Shown here: one piece after another, positions 61,654 to 64,000 of the stretch
How the letters are laid out: each line of letters starts with the position of its first letter
How positions within the stretch are numbered: position 1 is the stretch's first letter
Origin: Marchantia polymorpha subsp. ruderalis
Lineage: Eukaryota > Streptophyta > Marchantiopsida > Marchantiales > Marchantiaceae
Assembly: GCA_037833965.1 (NCBI GenBank)
Contig: AP031351.1
Span: 1,934,501 to 1,998,500, forward strand
Direction of reading: 5' to 3'
DNA: 64,000 nt
Made by a program: the position numbers and the translations under genes
Notes under the pieces: model-generated
What the model was told of the DNA's origin: nothing
Seen by the model: the letters and a program-made list of their open reading frames with translations, nothing else
Databases searched by the model: none

Positions 61654-61677
61654 TGCGATGGTGTGCACACCATCGCA
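61654..61677. repeat. Perfect 24-bp palindrome
   Basis: TGCGATGGTGTG followed directly by its reverse complement, no spacer. Non-coding. Confidence 0.9.
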
Positions 61678-62611
61678 AGGGAGAAGGGTAAAAGAGGTTG
61701 CTGTAAGCCCAGAACCCTAAACCCGTTCACCGTCCGATTGCCCCATGTCCTCCAGGTCTGATTCTCAGGCCATGTACTGTACGATGAGCTTCACATGTCG
61801 TTGAGATTTCGACGTTGAAGAGTCAGTAAGTCAGTACTGTCTGTCTGTCTGTCTGACTGTCAGTCAGTTCAGGAGCAGGTGCAGGTGCCATGAGTCAGTG
61901 AATGACTGCGGTTGATTGAGCATTCGAGTGAAGTCAAAGCTCACAGTGTGATCTGACAGGAGGGCAACTCACAAACCGATATAACTTCACATACGAACTG
62001 CTAGATTGGCAGTGCTCTGCTCTGCTCAGCTCAGCTCAGCTCATCCCTACGGAGCCGAATATCGGTGGGACTCGTCGCTTCTCAGTGAAGCTCTTGTGCC
62101 CGTACCGTCCCTACCTCGGAGTCCGTCCCACCGGCAGCAGCAGCACCGGTCCCGATTATTCAATTCACTCTCGAAGCTGCTCACGAATACGAAGTTATCA
62201 TGTCTTGCTTCGAGTGTGGAATGAAGGTGCATGACACGAAGATAAGGTTGAGGTTTAGATGGATATTAAAGCAGGGAGGCAAGAACGTCAGTCTCCGAGG
62301 CATGTACGTCTTCCTCTCATTGGAAGCGTGGATTCAAGCCTAACACTAGGTCGTACAGATTCACAAGATTGTGATCATGTTTGTCACCTTGCGGGTGATG
62401 TTGAACCTCGGCATTAATAGGGATAGCGCATTGTGCAAAGCTTTCTTCCTCCCCCTCCCTGCCTCCCTCCCTCTCCCACCCCACCACCCTGCGTTCATCC
62501 ATCTCGACGAGCGTGCTTATGATGCTTCTCGATGCTGGGCATCAACCCCTTTTCGCGAGACCAAGTGGTTAGCATCTAGTCTCCATGGGTAACATATACT
62601 CTCACACTCCA

Positions 62612-62645
<34 letters not shown>

Positions 62646-62859
62646 CATCCATTAAAATGAATGGAAAATGAGGGACGGAAATGCTTTCTAAGAGGCAGCA
62701 GATATATTTCAGTCCAGATTAGAGTGATCGTCTATAAAGAGATTAATCATGTCAGCGGTAGGATACATGACGCACTACTTGCAGGTGTCCAATATCCCAC
62801 AAGCGAACAAATTGCGACTCGTCTCCTTTGTATTCTTAAATTTGTAGCAGTCATTAGAA

Positions 62860-63010
62860 GCACCTTAATTGAGGCTCCTCCAGTTGTTAGGCCCTCCTGC
62901 AGTTCTCAAGTACACTCATCCACATTCTCATTTTATTGAAGGAAAAAATCATATCTTTTTCCTTTGTGAGGAATAATGGCAGACGCTTGTGGGTAGGGAT
63001 TGGGATCAGG
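62860..63010 (+). pseudogene. Possible LINE C-terminal zinc-ribbon fragment
   Basis: HFIEGKNHIFFLCEE (about 62920-62973), a stop, then after a frameshift GRRLWVGIGI. This resembles the 'E-x2-x-HIFF-x-C-x3-R-x-LW' stretch of the reverse-transcriptase-associated zinc-binding region near the end of plant LINEs. Surrounding frames (62661-63300) are open but shift frame repeatedly. Weak, but independent of the LINE pieces near 4 kb. Confidence 0.3.
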
Positions 63011-64000
63011 TAAACCTTCCAAACCTCAACCTCTGCAAACAATCTTGGATTCACAATGGACAGGAAAGGCCTGACAGCAGAAAAAGCATTGACATTGGCA
63101 TGAGGGTTGTTATGTTGACGACCCTCTACATCGAGAGAGAGATCTTAATCCACTCTTGGTCCTGTCTATGGTTCCCAGTGATGGAAAGAAGATTGAATGC
63201 TTTTTCAGCTCGGCAGACAATTCAAGCGTCCGGTATCCAGTTGGAAAAGTTGGAGATTCCTTGGTCCACAAATCGACGGATTCCTGCGTCACTCTGAACT
63301 GATTGAGCTCCCAAGTTCTCGACTTTGTTACCCATCCACGGACAGATTCCATTTTACTTACTTTGATTACAAAACGAAATGCCATTGCAGCCTGAACAGA
63401 TTCTTCAATGTGCTTCCAAGCTCCCCGGCGAGGTCACCTCCAAGATTCTCACACCTCGAGGGAGACAAAGCAGAAAGACCCCATCGCCATCGTGCCTTCG
63501 CATTTACTGCGTCTGCCTACGGAAGCTGAAATTAATATGTATCTAAAACCGTATGCACATCATGCCAAATGTACAGAGCTCGAATACACCCGCTAAACCG
63601 TATCTGATGCGCCATCCCTCCCTCCCTCCCTCCCACCCTCCCACCAGAACCCACAAAGACTCTAGCAAAGCACTTGTCAGGCTTTTGCGTTTGTTGTTTG
63701 TGGATCGATGGACGAGGCACACCACACCCTTGCCCACGAAGCCATGTCCAGTGTCCAGCAGTTGTAAGCTTTCGGAACCGACGTGAGGAGCCGAGGGCAG
63801 AGCTATTCCGGGAAGCCATTTGCACAGAGAATCATGAATTTTGGACTGGCCCGTGTACGAGGCCTGTCAGCCTACGGATGTGGATCTGGATCTGAGCATG
63901 AGGACGTGAGTCCGTGAGCGCCTCCAGAGTTCCAGGCGAGCTGTACATCGGTCGAGACTGCCGGTGCAATGGAGATCTATCTCTCTGCTCCAGCACCGTG

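Larger units (their letters stand above)
58429..64000. other. Region upstream of the RLCK to the window end
   Basis: 58.43-59.3 kb should contain the kinase promoter and 5' UTR. 59.3-61.1 kb is very GC- and CpG-rich; open frames on both strands there follow from the low number of stops and show no domain. A TATA-like GATAAAAAGG at about 59886 could serve a plus-strand transcript. Short CTGA/CTGT repeats lie at 60650-60680 and 61838-61870, and a (GA)n run at 62615-62643. 62.7-63.4 kb looks like a decayed LINE 3' part. No host gene recognised. Confidence 0.5.

Noticed and set aside
1..64000. CRISPR arrays, prokaryotic operons or rRNA genes
   Set aside because: No regularly spaced short repeats with unique spacers and no rRNA-like sequence; the window is plant nuclear DNA.

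Overview
The window is nuclear DNA of a land plant, probably an early-diverging lineage such as a bryophyte. The evidence is six intron-bearing genes with GT-AG introns and plant-type products (a receptor-like cytoplasmic kinase of the RLCK-VI kind, PEX10, EMC3, a mitochondrial-type ribosome recycling factor, an ENT transporter and a papain-type protease), a telo-box in front of a translation gene, and retroelement and MITE debris in AT-rich spacers. The species cannot be named from sequence alone.

Layout. 1-12.7 kb: a retroelement region. A segment of 3,854 bp at 1-3854 recurs at 8847-12700 without a difference that I can see. Between and across these copies, on the plus strand, lies gag with CCHC zinc knuckles, then a retropepsin-like aspartic protease, then a complete DNA (cytosine-5) methyltransferase catalytic domain of DNMT3/DRM type. 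No reverse transcriptase, RNase H or integrase is visible after the protease. The frame is broken by five stops, each one transition away from a sense codon, plus one frameshift. 12.8-14.9 kb: ENT nucleoside transporter (minus), whose stop codon is 110 bp from the end of the second repeat copy. 19.1-22.7 kb: PEX10 (plus, 11 exons). 27.0-29.8 kb: organellar ribosome recycling factor (plus, 6 exons). 36.7-38.3 kb: papain-family cysteine protease (minus, 4 exons). 43.2-45.5 kb: EMC3 (plus, 8 exons). 53.7-58.4 kb: USP-domain receptor-like cytoplasmic kinase (minus, 11 exons). All six host genes were assembled exon by exon with consistent phase and intact frames.

The rest is mostly AT-rich spacer (about 16-19, 23-26.7, 30-35.8, 38.4-43 and 46-51 kb) and a GC-rich tract (about 52-61 kb). 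The spacers hold two 735-bp copies, in opposite orientation, of a non-autonomous element with TA target sites (33.4 and 47.9 kb), LINE fragments, a possible copia gag fragment, and several near-perfect palindromes. The host genes are unrelated housekeeping or signalling genes and do not form a pathway together. The most notable item is the methyltransferase-bearing retroelement.
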